Positions 34,006 to 41,518 of a DNA stretch of 64,000 nt are shown one piece after another (the first letter of the stretch is position 1; each line of letters starts with the position of its first letter). Both the position numbers and the translations under genes were made by a program. The notes under the pieces are model-generated. The model was not told the origin of the DNA, made no database searches, and worked only from the letters and a program-made list of their open reading frames with translations. The stretch is from JAEUIG01 sp046349775. Its GTDB lineage: Bacteria; Planctomycetota; Planctomycetia; Planctomycetales; Planctomycetaceae. The stretch lies in assembly GCA_046349775.1 (NCBI GenBank), contig JAXMBS010000015.1:1-64000 (forward strand). The letters are read 5' to 3'.

Positions 34006-34833
34006 ATGCGATTCCCACTCCCTGTCTCCTGGTGGACCGACGCGCGCCCGATTATCGGGATGCTGCATGCGCCGCCACTGCCGGGAAGCCCGAGATACGG
34101 CGGCCACTGGACCGGCGTCGTCGAGCAGGTGCTGACCGATTTCGAAGTCCTCACGGCCGCCGGCGTCCACGGGCTGATGCTCGAAAACTTCGGCGATGCG
34201 CCGTTCTATCCCGACCGCGTTCCGCAGGAGACCGTCGCCTGCCTGACGCGGCTCGCCGTCGAAATCCGCCGCCGCAGCGAACTGCCGCTGGGCATCAACG
34301 TCCTGCGCAACGACGGCGCAGCGGCGGTGGCCGTTGCGGCCGCTGCGGAAGCCGACTTTGTCCGCGTGAATGTTCTCTGCGGTGCGCGGGTCACGGACCA
34401 GGGTCTGCTGCAGGCCAATGCGCACGAGGTGCTCCGCGCACGGGATCGACTGCGCGCGAATCACATTCACATCCTGGCCGACGTGGACGTCAAGCACTCT
34501 GCGCCGCTGGCCGCGCGGCCGCTGGCCGAGGAGGTCCACGAAACGCTCGCCCGCGGCGGCGCGGATGCGATCATCATTTCCGGCACGGCTACCGGCGCGC
34601 TGCCGGACGTGCAGCATGTCCGGACGGCGTTCAGCGCGGCTGGCGCGGCGTCGGTGATTGTCGGCAGCGGCGTGACTCCGGCATCCCTGCACGACCTGTG
34701 GGTGCACGCGGACGCATTCATTGTCGGATCGCAATTCAAGCAGGACGGCGTCGCGACGAGCCCGGTTATTGCGGAACGAGTGCGCGAACTGATGGCCGTC
34801 CACGCCGAGTTGTTGCATTCGATGCCGCGGTGA
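34006..34833 (+). CDS. BtpA/SgcQ family TIM-barrel protein
   Basis: 275 residues. Matches the BtpA family through PIIGMLHAPPLPGSPRYGG at the start, then GLMLENFGDAPFYPD, INVLRNDGAAAVAVAAAA, FVRVNVLCGARVTDQGLL, HILADVDVKHSAPLAARPL and a C-terminal phosphate-binding SVIVGSGVTPASL. BtpA was named for a cyanobacterial photosystem I biogenesis factor and SgcQ sits in an E. coli sugar cluster. Neither role can be assigned here. ATG 34006 is the only start matching the family N-terminus. Confidence 0.82.
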   Translation: MRFPLPVSWWTDARPIIGMLHAPPLPGSPRYGGHWTGVVEQVLTDFEVLTAAGVHGLMLENFGDAPFYPDRVPQETVACLTRLAVEIRRRSELPLGINVLRNDGAAAVAVAAAAEADFVRVNVLCGARVTDQGLLQANAHEVLRARDRLRANHIHILADVDVKHSAPLAARPLAEEVHETLARGGADAIIISGTATGALPDVQHVRTAFSAAGAASVIVGSGVTPASLHDLWVHADAFIVGSQFKQDGVATSPVIAERVRELMAVHAELLHSMPR

Positions 34834-34908
34834 CGCGACCGGACACAGAGACCTCGGGCACGAGTCGCAACCGCTGAATTGGCCGTCAGCGGCCGGACAA
34901 CAAAACTC

Positions 34909-34990
34909 AACAGAAGGACACGAAGGTCGCGAAGGAGTACTGTCAAGGACGCTAAGTCACTCTCCGTTTCCTCTGTTACCTCCTGTTTTT
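34909..34990. repeat. Imperfect CAGAAGGACACGAAGG-type inverted repeat between convergent genes
   Basis: ACAGAAGGACACGAAGG on the left is loosely mirrored by CTCCGTTTCCTCTGTTACC on the right, ending TCCTGTTTTTCTT. It lies between the BtpA stop and the SDR stop and may act as a bidirectional terminator. Confidence 0.45.
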
Positions 34991-35003
34991 CTTGCTCGTC
35001 TGT

Positions 35004-35882
35004 TCAAGTCGTCGGCGACGCCCGAATGACGTCCGGCAGAGCGGCGATGGAGTCTGGATAACGCAAAGCCACTCCCAGTTCCGCGTGCATTCGCGCATTC
35101 CGACAGCGTTTATTGAGTCCGGTGGTGCGCCGGCCGGCCGTTGAATCGGGGTCAAACGTCGGCGGGGGTGCGCCGACTTCCCTGGCGATTGCGGAATAAA
35201 ACTCTCCGCGCGTCACCGGCCGGTCGTCGCAGATGAGCAGGACCGGTTCAGTGTGACTCCCTGCGGCGGCGGCGCACACGCATGTGGCCGCGTCTTCGAC
35301 ATGGATCAGATTCAGCCAGGCATCCGGCGAGCCGGCGACCGGCGCGCCGGCCCGGAGTTGATCGACTCGTGCGATCAGCCGGCCCGGCCCATAAATCCCC
35401 GCCAGTCGCAGGACCGTCGATTGGCAACCGTTCGGCAAGGCAACGCAGCATTCCTGCAGCTTGCGCTCCGCAGCCAGAGCGATCTGCCCCCCATCAGTCG
35501 TCGGCTCCGTCGGTGAGGTCTCATCAATCCACGAACCGTCCGACTGGCCGTACACGCTCGTACTCGACACATGTATCACATGCCGCACGCGCGAACGCGC
35601 GGACTGCACGAGGTTCGCGACGCCGTCGACCAGGAGCGCCGATTTGGAGACGCCGCTCGCCGGGTCGTGCGTGAGGGCGATCAGCAGGACTTCGGCCGCA
35701 GGCAGTGCGGCAACCGTCAACGGATCGAGGACGTTTCCGATAATCGGCACAATACCGGAAGACCGCAGCGCATCGGCCTTCGTCGCCGAGCGCGTCAACG
35801 CGCTGACGCGATGTCCGCCGGCCAGCCACTTCGCCGCCGCGCGCCGTCCCAGGTATCCGCAACCGACGATCAGGACGTCCAT
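35004..35882 (-). CDS. Extended-SDR (epimerase/dehydratase-like) NAD(P)-binding protein
   Basis: 292-294 residues; start at ATG 35888 or 35882 (MDVLIVGCGYLGRRAAA). The Rossmann motif GCGYLGRR is at 8-15, then SSTSVYGQSDGSWIDET near the usual active-site Tyr region, LRLAGIYGPGR, and LNLIHVEDAATCVCAA. It belongs to the atypical extended SDRs (YeeZ-like). Some of these are NAD-binding proteins with no demonstrated catalysis. The classic YxxxK pair is not obvious. The substrate is unknown. Confidence 0.82.
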   Translation of the reverse strand: MDVLIVGCGYLGRRAAAKWLAGGHRVSALTRSATKADALRSSGIVPIIGNVLDPLTVAALPAAEVLLIALTHDPASGVSKSALLVDGVANLVQSARSRVRHVIHVSSTSVYGQSDGSWIDETSPTEPTTDGGQIALAAERKLQECCVALPNGCQSTVLRLAGIYGPGRLIARVDQLRAGAPVAGSPDAWLNLIHVEDAATCVCAAAAGSHTEPVLLICDDRPVTRGEFYSAIAREVGAPPPTFDPDSTAGRRTTGLNKRCRNARMHAELGVALRYPDSIAALPDVIRASPTT

Positions 35883-35973
35883 CGACAATCAATTTGCTCG
35901 TTCATCCGCACACGACGTCAGCAGCCCGGCTGCCTAAGAAGCAGCCGGACTGCTGTACATGTGACGTTCGCCA

Positions 35974-36471
35974 TTATGACTCGCGGCGTGTCGGAATCGC
36001 CGGTGAAAGTTGCGGTCCCGAAGCCAGAATGCGCTCAAGGGCGCTGACCAGCAGCGCCGCCACATCTGTTTCCGCCGGGGATCGTCGCCGGCATGCCAGC
36101 TCTCCGCTCGCAACCTCCTGTCGCAAGCCTGCAAGCCGCTGCCGCATCACATCCAAGAACGCCGCGCACTCTGCCGCGTTCAGATCCGTCCGACGCAGTT
36201 CGACAACCTCAGCACTGCGCATGCGATTCAATCGCGCGAGCGTATCTCCCTGCGTACGGTACAACCGACCGTCGGCAAATGCCCGCCGCAGTCGTCCCTC
36301 CGGATCAAAGTGATAGCACGGATCGCCGCCGAAATAGATCGACCACCCCCCGTGGGCTCGGCAGCCGGCTACGACCGGTTCTGTCGAGTTCGGCGCCGTC
36401 AGCTCGATGCGCTGTCTGAGCGCTGTTCCCTCGGCAAACAGGTCTTCGCGGTCTGCCTCATGCCGAGCCAT
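35974..36471 (-). CDS. Planctomycete-specific conserved protein
   Basis: 165 residues from ATG 36471 (the open frame extends 33 codons further upstream, without typical features). The segments REDLFAEGTALRQRIEL, GGWSIYFGGDPCYHFDPEG, RLRRAFADGRLYRTQGDTLA and LRRTDLNAAECAAFLDVMR recur in many planctomycete hypothetical proteins, always with an invariant FGxDPxYxFxxxGxLRRA core. It is soluble. The function is unknown. Confidence 0.65.
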   Translation of the reverse strand: MARHEADREDLFAEGTALRQRIELTAPNSTEPVVAGCRAHGGWSIYFGGDPCYHFDPEGRLRRAFADGRLYRTQGDTLARLNRMRSAEVVELRRTDLNAAECAAFLDVMRQRLAGLRQEVASGELACRRRSPAETDVAALLVSALERILASGPQLSPAIPTRRES

Positions 36472-36694
36472 CTGCCAAATCCAAATCTCGAAATCCGAAT
36501 GCAGCCCCAGCCGCTCCGTGCTCCGACTCTGCCGTCCGTGCCGTCTGCTCCGAAGATTCCTGCGGACCACGGAATGTTCTGCGGTACGATTCTAGGACGC
36601 GCCTTTCTCCCGTGGTATGATCGGGCTACCCTTTCACGAGCAGCGGCTCGATCTATCGGAATCAACCGCAACGACATTCTGCCGGAGGCACCAG

Positions 36695-37879
36695 ATGGCT
36701 GTCGCCACGCGGCCCTATGAGCCGGTTTCCTCGGGGGAGTTGCAGATCCTCGACCCGGAGCGGGCCACCGAGGTTGACCGTCGCCATCAGCTCCTGGCCG
36801 CGTATCTGGAACTGCGGGGGGACGACGCGCTGCTCCTGCAACGGCCCTCGAATTTCGCCTGGCTGACGTGCGGTGGCAACAACACCCTGCCGGGGGCGAA
36901 TGAGCCGACGGCGGCGCTGTTCGTCACACGTGAGGCGCGGGTGGCGCTGTGCAGTTCGGCGGATTCGAGCCAGCTGTTCGACCACGAGCTGTCCGGCCTG
37001 GGGTTCCAGTTGAAGGAGCGGCCGTGGGAGGAGCCGCGATCGGTCCTGATCGAGGATCTGTGCCGCGGCCGAAACGTGGCGGCGGACGGACCGACGCCCG
37101 GCGCGCGGAACGCCGAGACCGAACTGGCGGACTTTCGGAAGTCGCTCAATGATCGCGAGGTGATTGCCATCCGCAGCCTGGCGCGGACGCTCACACATTC
37201 CGTGGAGGCGACCGCGCGGAGTTTTTCCTGCGGCGACACGGCCGCGGAAGTTGCGGGCCAGGTGGCTCACCGCCTGTACCGACATCAGGCAACGCCGGTG
37301 CGGATTCAGGTGCTCGCCGACGGTCAGGGACGGCGTTACCGGCACTGGACCTGCGGCAACGAGCAGATCGAACGGTACTGCACGATCATCGCGGTGGCGC
37401 GGCAGCGGGGGTTGCACTGCGGCGTGGCGCGTACGGTCAGCCTGGGCCAACTGCCGAATGCGCTCGTCGAAGCGCACCAGACGGCGGCGCTGGTCGCCTG
37501 CTCGGCGTTTTTCTTTTCGCAGGCGGGGTGGGAATTCCGCGAGACGTGGCGACGCGTCGAACGCATTTACGAGAAGTACGGCGCTGCCGAAGAATGGCGG
37601 CAGGCCGACGTCGGCGCGATGACCGGCTATGAACCATGCGAGGTCAGCCTGTCGCCGCGTACGAATTGCCGCATCGCTGCCGGCACGCCGATGTTCTGGC
37701 ACCCGACCGTCCGGGTGGCCACGATCGGCGAGACAATCCTCGTGCATTCGGACCGGACGGAGGTCCTGACGCGCCCGGAAGACTGGCCACAACTGAGCAT
37801 CAACATCAAAGGAACATCCGTACAGATTCCAGACATTCTGTGCCGGGAGATTTCGAACGGCCGTCTGCTCCGCCGCTAA
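36695..37879 (+). CDS. M24-like pita-bread protein, probably non-catalytic
   Basis: 394 residues with GGAGG five to six bases before ATG 36695. The creatinase-type N-domain (LELRGDDALLLQRPSNFAWL, FVTREARVALCSSADSSQLF) and an M24-like C-domain (YRHWTCGNEQIERYCTIIAV, CGVARTVSLGQLPNALVE) identify the fold of aminopeptidase P. The metal-ligand aspartates normally found in the L-x-D-x-G and D-x-x-R-T strands are replaced: AVARQRG and CGVART occupy those positions. The protein is thus likely a pseudo-peptidase, perhaps peptide-binding. Divergent from the preceding gene with about 220 bp between. Confidence 0.75.
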   Translation: MAVATRPYEPVSSGELQILDPERATEVDRRHQLLAAYLELRGDDALLLQRPSNFAWLTCGGNNTLPGANEPTAALFVTREARVALCSSADSSQLFDHELSGLGFQLKERPWEEPRSVLIEDLCRGRNVAADGPTPGARNAETELADFRKSLNDREVIAIRSLARTLTHSVEATARSFSCGDTAAEVAGQVAHRLYRHQATPVRIQVLADGQGRRYRHWTCGNEQIERYCTIIAVARQRGLHCGVARTVSLGQLPNALVEAHQTAALVACSAFFFSQAGWEFRETWRRVERIYEKYGAAEEWRQADVGAMTGYEPCEVSLSPRTNCRIAAGTPMFWHPTVRVATIGETILVHSDRTEVLTRPEDWPQLSINIKGTSVQIPDILCREISNGRLLRR

Positions 37880-37966
37880 CAATCAGACCTGGCCGCCGCC
37901 CCCGATGGGTCGCCGCAATATCATGATAAAACGGATGTTGCGTCGCATGTCTCCGCTTCCGTCCCT

Positions 37967-38623
37967 GTGAACGCTCCACATCATCTTCCGTCGGTCGACA
38001 ATTTGCGGGAACTCGCCACGGCTGGTCCACGTCCCAACGCAGTGGAAGACGTGAGCGCGAACGACCAGTCCCTGATCCTGCGGTGCCGGGCCGGAGATGT
38101 TGATGCCTTCGGCGGTCTGGTGGTGCGCTATCAGGACCGGCTGTACGCGACCCTCGTGCATCTGCTCGGTTCGCTCGAGGATGCCCGCGACGTCACGCAG
38201 GACGCGTTCGTCCTGGCCTTCGAGAAACTGGCGACGTTTCGCGGCGATTCGGCGTTCTATTCCTGGTTGTTTCGCATTGCCTACAACGCAGCGATGACGC
38301 GCAAACGCAAGGAGCGGCGCGTTCCCAAATCGATTGACGCAGTCCGCGAACAGCGCGGCGACGACCTCCGCGACGGACGGGCGGACACAGATCCCGGCGC
38401 GGCGATCGACTCCGAAGAACGGCAGCAACTTGTCCGCAAGGCACTCGATGAGCTGGGAGAGGACTACCGCACGGCGATCATCCTCAAGGAGATCGACGGA
38501 CTGCGGTACGATGAAATCGCCGTGATCGTCGGTTGCCCGATCGGCACGGTGCGCAGCCGGATCCATCGGGCGCGGCATGAACTGCGCGAGAAACTGAGCC
38601 GAACGATCAAGACCCAACTGTAG
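37967..38623 (+). CDS. ECF-family RNA polymerase sigma factor
   Basis: 218 residues from a GTG; the start is uncertain since no Shine-Dalgarno is visible. Sigma-2 is AGDVDAFGGLVVRYQDRLYA through DVTQDAFVLAFEKLATFRGD and SAFYSWLFRIAYNAAMTRKR. Sigma-4 is ALDELGEDYRTAIILKEIDG followed by the helix-turn-helix LRYDEIAVIVGCPIGTVRSR. The next gene is a membrane anti-sigma-like protein, so the pair probably forms an envelope-response switch. Regulon and promoter sites cannot be identified from this window. Confidence 0.92.
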   Translation: MNAPHHLPSVDNLRELATAGPRPNAVEDVSANDQSLILRCRAGDVDAFGGLVVRYQDRLYATLVHLLGSLEDARDVTQDAFVLAFEKLATFRGDSAFYSWLFRIAYNAAMTRKRKERRVPKSIDAVREQRGDDLRDGRADTDPGAAIDSEERQQLVRKALDELGEDYRTAIILKEIDGLRYDEIAVIVGCPIGTVRSRIHRARHELREKLSRTIKTQL

Positions 38624-38712
38624 GCGGGCGACACATGTTTCGAGACGTTTCAAATCCTCAATGTCAGCGTCATGGGAGGACGATTCCGAACAGTCGAAAG
38701 AGCCGCGATGAC

Positions 38713-38759
38713 GGGAGGGCTTGCCTGCCGCTGCGGCTCGGCGGGATCCTCGCCCTCCC
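38713..38759. repeat. Compact GGGAGGGC...GCCCTCCC inverted repeat
   Basis: GGGAGGGCTTGCCTGCCG and CGGCGGGATCCTCGCCCTCCC form an imperfect inverted repeat in the gap between the sigma factor and anti-sigma genes, of the same family as 1142-1221. Confidence 0.7.
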
Positions 38760-38796
38760 GATTTTGAGACTGCTTCCAGTGCGAAGAGTGTGAGTG

Positions 38797-40284
38797 ATGA
38801 ACGGACGTGACGAAGAACTGCTGTCCGCGTACTTCGACGGTGAACTGACCGGCGACGAGCAATCGCGCGCCGAGCAGTTGCTGGCGGAGAATCTGGCGGC
38901 GCGCGAGGCCCTGGACGAACTTGCGGACGTGTCGAGCCGGTTGCGGCAACTGCCGCGTCCACCGGCCCCGGCCGGCATGCGCGAAGACGTGCTGAGGCAA
39001 CTCCGCGCCCGTTCGGCGCTGGTGAAGACGCCTGCCGCCGATCCCCGATCACGGTGGCGGCGTCCGGCGGCGTGGATCGGCTCCGTCGCAGCCGGTCTAC
39101 TGATTGCAGTCTTCGTCTATCAGCAGCGGCCGGAGCGCGAGCGGGGAGTCGGCCCCGAAGTCGCCGCAGGAACGGCCGTGGCGATGCGCGAGTCGACGGT
39201 TCAGTCTGACGGCCTGCAGCCGCTCGCGCCGATGGGCGCCGTGGAGCTCGACGCCTATCACGGCAGTCCTGCGAGCACGGCCGCTTCTGAGCGGTTCGAC
39301 GTTGTTTCCGAGTCGCTCGAGCGGCAGCCGCAGAGCCCGACCACGCTGGCACTGACCAACTCCCTCTTCATTCAGGACGAGTTCCGACAACTGGTCGAAC
39401 GCGGCGAAGCGCCTGTGCCGGGCAAAGTCTATTCGAACGTGTCGCAGGTCGACGGCCAGATCGTTGTGACGCAGCACCGCGTGGTCGACACCGAGCAGCT
39501 CCTCGGACAGATTCAAGTCGTCCTGACCGACAACGGAATCGTTACGCTACCCGACGCGGTGGCCGAATCGGCCTCGCGCGACCAGCTTGCCGCCGATACG
39601 AAGCAGAACGGCCGGTTGCAGGCGATTTATGTCGAGGCTCCGGCGATTAACTTTTACAACGCCGTGCAGCAGATCGCGCAGCTGGCTTCCGTCACCAAGG
39701 TGTCGGCGAACACAGTATTCGGCAATGAGTTTGACGTTGCACGAGACGGGGCCGCGGTGGAAGGGAAACTGGCCACGGCAGGGGATGCCGACAAGCAGGA
39801 GTCGCAGTCACAACGCTTCTCAGCGTCGCCGGCCGCGGGACGCGAGAGCCGACGGCGACTCGCAACGAATGAAACGGAGGCCGCCAAGCCTGATTCGCGA
39901 TCAACCGGCGCCCCGACGGCGATGCCGGCGCGTCGCTCGCTGGCGCATCAGGATCAGCCGCCAGCACCACCACAGTCTGAACGCCAGTACCTGTACCAGG
40001 ACCTGGATGCGTCTGCCGAATCGCGATCGATCGCGGCCTACCAGGTCGTCGTCCCGGCGCGTCAGGAACTGCTCGAGGAACTGCAGCAGCAGCCGGCAGC
40101 ATTCTTCGATGCCGAACAGCCGGCGACAGCCGCCCCGGCCGAGCAGTCGGCGGTGGCCAAGAAAGCGCAGTCGAAAGTCCTGCAGCGCCTGTGCACCCTC
40201 CCGCCGCAGGGAATCAAAGCGGCTCCGGCCGACCCCGACCGGGTCCGTGCCGTGATTCTGCTGGTTCCGGAGCAGAAGCCGTAG
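38797..40284 (+). CDS. Membrane anti-sigma factor-like protein
   Basis: 495 residues. Residues 1-60 form an anti-sigma helical domain (EELLSAYFDGELTGDEQSRA, QLLAENLAAREALDELADVS) without the zinc-binding HxxxCxxC. A single TM helix is at about 90-106 (AAWIGSVAAGLLIAVFVY). The large C-terminal domain of ~390 residues presumably lies outside the membrane. It contains VPGKVYSNVSQVDGQIVVTQ and VVLTDNGIVTLPD, then a long Gln/Ser/Ala/Pro-rich linker and ends VRAVILLVPEQKP. The domain order cytoplasmic anti-sigma, TM, sensor suits control of the upstream ECF factor. The signal is unknown. Confidence 0.8.
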   Translation: MNGRDEELLSAYFDGELTGDEQSRAEQLLAENLAAREALDELADVSSRLRQLPRPPAPAGMREDVLRQLRARSALVKTPAADPRSRWRRPAAWIGSVAAGLLIAVFVYQQRPERERGVGPEVAAGTAVAMRESTVQSDGLQPLAPMGAVELDAYHGSPASTAASERFDVVSESLERQPQSPTTLALTNSLFIQDEFRQLVERGEAPVPGKVYSNVSQVDGQIVVTQHRVVDTEQLLGQIQVVLTDNGIVTLPDAVAESASRDQLAADTKQNGRLQAIYVEAPAINFYNAVQQIAQLASVTKVSANTVFGNEFDVARDGAAVEGKLATAGDADKQESQSQRFSASPAAGRESRRRLATNETEAAKPDSRSTGAPTAMPARRSLAHQDQPPAPPQSERQYLYQDLDASAESRSIAAYQVVVPARQELLEELQQQPAAFFDAEQPATAAPAEQSAVAKKAQSKVLQRLCTLPPQGIKAAPADPDRVRAVILLVPEQKP

Positions 40285-40412
40285 CTGTGTCTCTTTCAAT
40301 GGTCGGGTGGACGTTTCCCGAGTGCTGATTCTCCGCGCCTATGTCGGGGACACGCTCTGCGCCGCCGGAAACTCGACTTCCGTCGGAACAATCGCGTGGT
40401 AGAATCAGCCGC

Positions 40413-40796
40413 ATGGTGAAGCACCTCAAGCTGTTCCGCGTGCAGCAGGTCAGCGAAACTGTTGTCGTCTGTCCACAAGGTCAGGGGAGCGGTTTCCGCT
40501 ACCAGGATCTGCACGTCGAGGCAAACGCGATCCGCAACCATCTGCTGAAGACTCCCAAGTGCAATCTGATTGTGGACTTGGGTGAAATGGACTACTGCGG
40601 ATCGGAGTTCATCGGCTCGCTGGTGTCGATGCTCCGGGAGACGCGGAACCGAGGTGGAGCAGCGCTGTTTTGTGCGGCCAACCCGCACATTCACAAGGTG
40701 CTCGAGAATATGAGCCTGTTCAAGCTCTGGCCGTATTTCCCGAACCGCGACGACGCCCTGCAGGCGGCGGCCGCGAAGTCGGCCGGGCCGGCGTGA
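40413..40796 (+). CDS. STAS-domain protein (anti-sigma antagonist-like)
   Basis: 127 residues. The STAS core is HLLKTPKCNLIVDLGEMDYC then GSEFIGSLVSMLRETRNRGG, with the switch-serine position in DYCGSEFIGSL, followed by ALFCAANPHIHKVLENMSLF. Such proteins release sigma factors by binding anti-sigma kinases when dephosphorylated. No kinase of the SpoIIAB/RsbW type is adjacent. Its position after the sigma/anti-sigma pair is suggestive, but ECF anti-sigmas are not normally STAS targets. Soluble. Confidence 0.82.
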   Translation: MVKHLKLFRVQQVSETVVVCPQGQGSGFRYQDLHVEANAIRNHLLKTPKCNLIVDLGEMDYCGSEFIGSLVSMLRETRNRGGAALFCAANPHIHKVLENMSLFKLWPYFPNRDDALQAAAAKSAGPA

Positions 40797-40948
40797 TTCC
40801 GGCGGCTTTGCCCAAGGCCATTGTGCAGCAAGCGGTTGCGACACGGTGACCTTACGCCCACCTGGGGGTTCGCTCAAGTGCCCCAGTACCGCCGGACGAT
40901 GAACGTCCCAGAGTGCAGGGGAGGCCCAGGTCCAGGGCGGGACGCTCG

Positions 40949-41479
40949 ATGTCGGCTCCGAAATCCAACTCTGGCAGTTGCCTCGGGTTCCTGCGCGTCC
41001 TCGGACTGGACGGCGGCGGCTTCGTGGGGGGCATCCTCGTCACGAACCAGTTAGGACGGCCGCTCGAATTCCAGTGCACGTCGCCGGTCAAGCCGAACCG
41101 GACGCAGGTCATTCTCTACGGACCGACGCTCGCGCCGTTCGTGTACGCTGAACTGATCGGCAAGACGCTCATCGCGCGGCTGGACATCAAACCGCAACTG
41201 GTCGTCGTCGATCAACCGCCGCTGCTCGAGCTGCGGCTGCACGTGTCGGCACCGGTCGCACAGCTCCTGGATTCCGAAACGAATCCTGTTGCGCTCCCTG
41301 ACGAGACACTGTTGCAGATCGGCCGTCAGCACCTGGCATTCCATCCCGACTGGCCCGGCGATCGCGACGACGCCGCCGAGCGCCTCGCCGGACTCCCAGA
41401 CGACGCCGATCTGCGCGAACCGCTGGATCGCGTCACCGAAGCGCTGAAGGAAACCCTGCGCACAACCGCGGTCGCTTGA
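40949..41479 (+). CDS. Conserved planctomycete protein preceding an SNF2 helicase
   Basis: 176 residues; ATG 40949 gives MSAPKSNSGSCLGFLRVLGL. A conserved core GGFVGGILVTNQLGRPLEFQ, CTSPVKPNRTQVILYGPTLA, PFVYAELIGKTLIARL is shared with planctomycete proteins found next to an SNF2-type helicase, as here. A weak C-terminal region is acidic (FHPDWPGDRDDAAERLAGLP). No catalytic signature is seen. The pairing (41 bp gap to the helicase) suggests a joint DNA- or RNA-related task, but this is inference. Confidence 0.65.
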   Translation: MSAPKSNSGSCLGFLRVLGLDGGGFVGGILVTNQLGRPLEFQCTSPVKPNRTQVILYGPTLAPFVYAELIGKTLIARLDIKPQLVVVDQPPLLELRLHVSAPVAQLLDSETNPVALPDETLLQIGRQHLAFHPDWPGDRDDAAERLAGLPDDADLREPLDRVTEALKETLRTTAVA

Positions 41480-41518
41480 AAAAGCTGTCAGCGTTCAGTC
41501 ATCCGCTATCCGCCTTCC

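Noticed and set aside
40853..40948. CACCTGGGGGTTCGCTCAAG region considered as a small structured RNA
   Set aside because: No complementary arms, conserved fold or terminator nearby.
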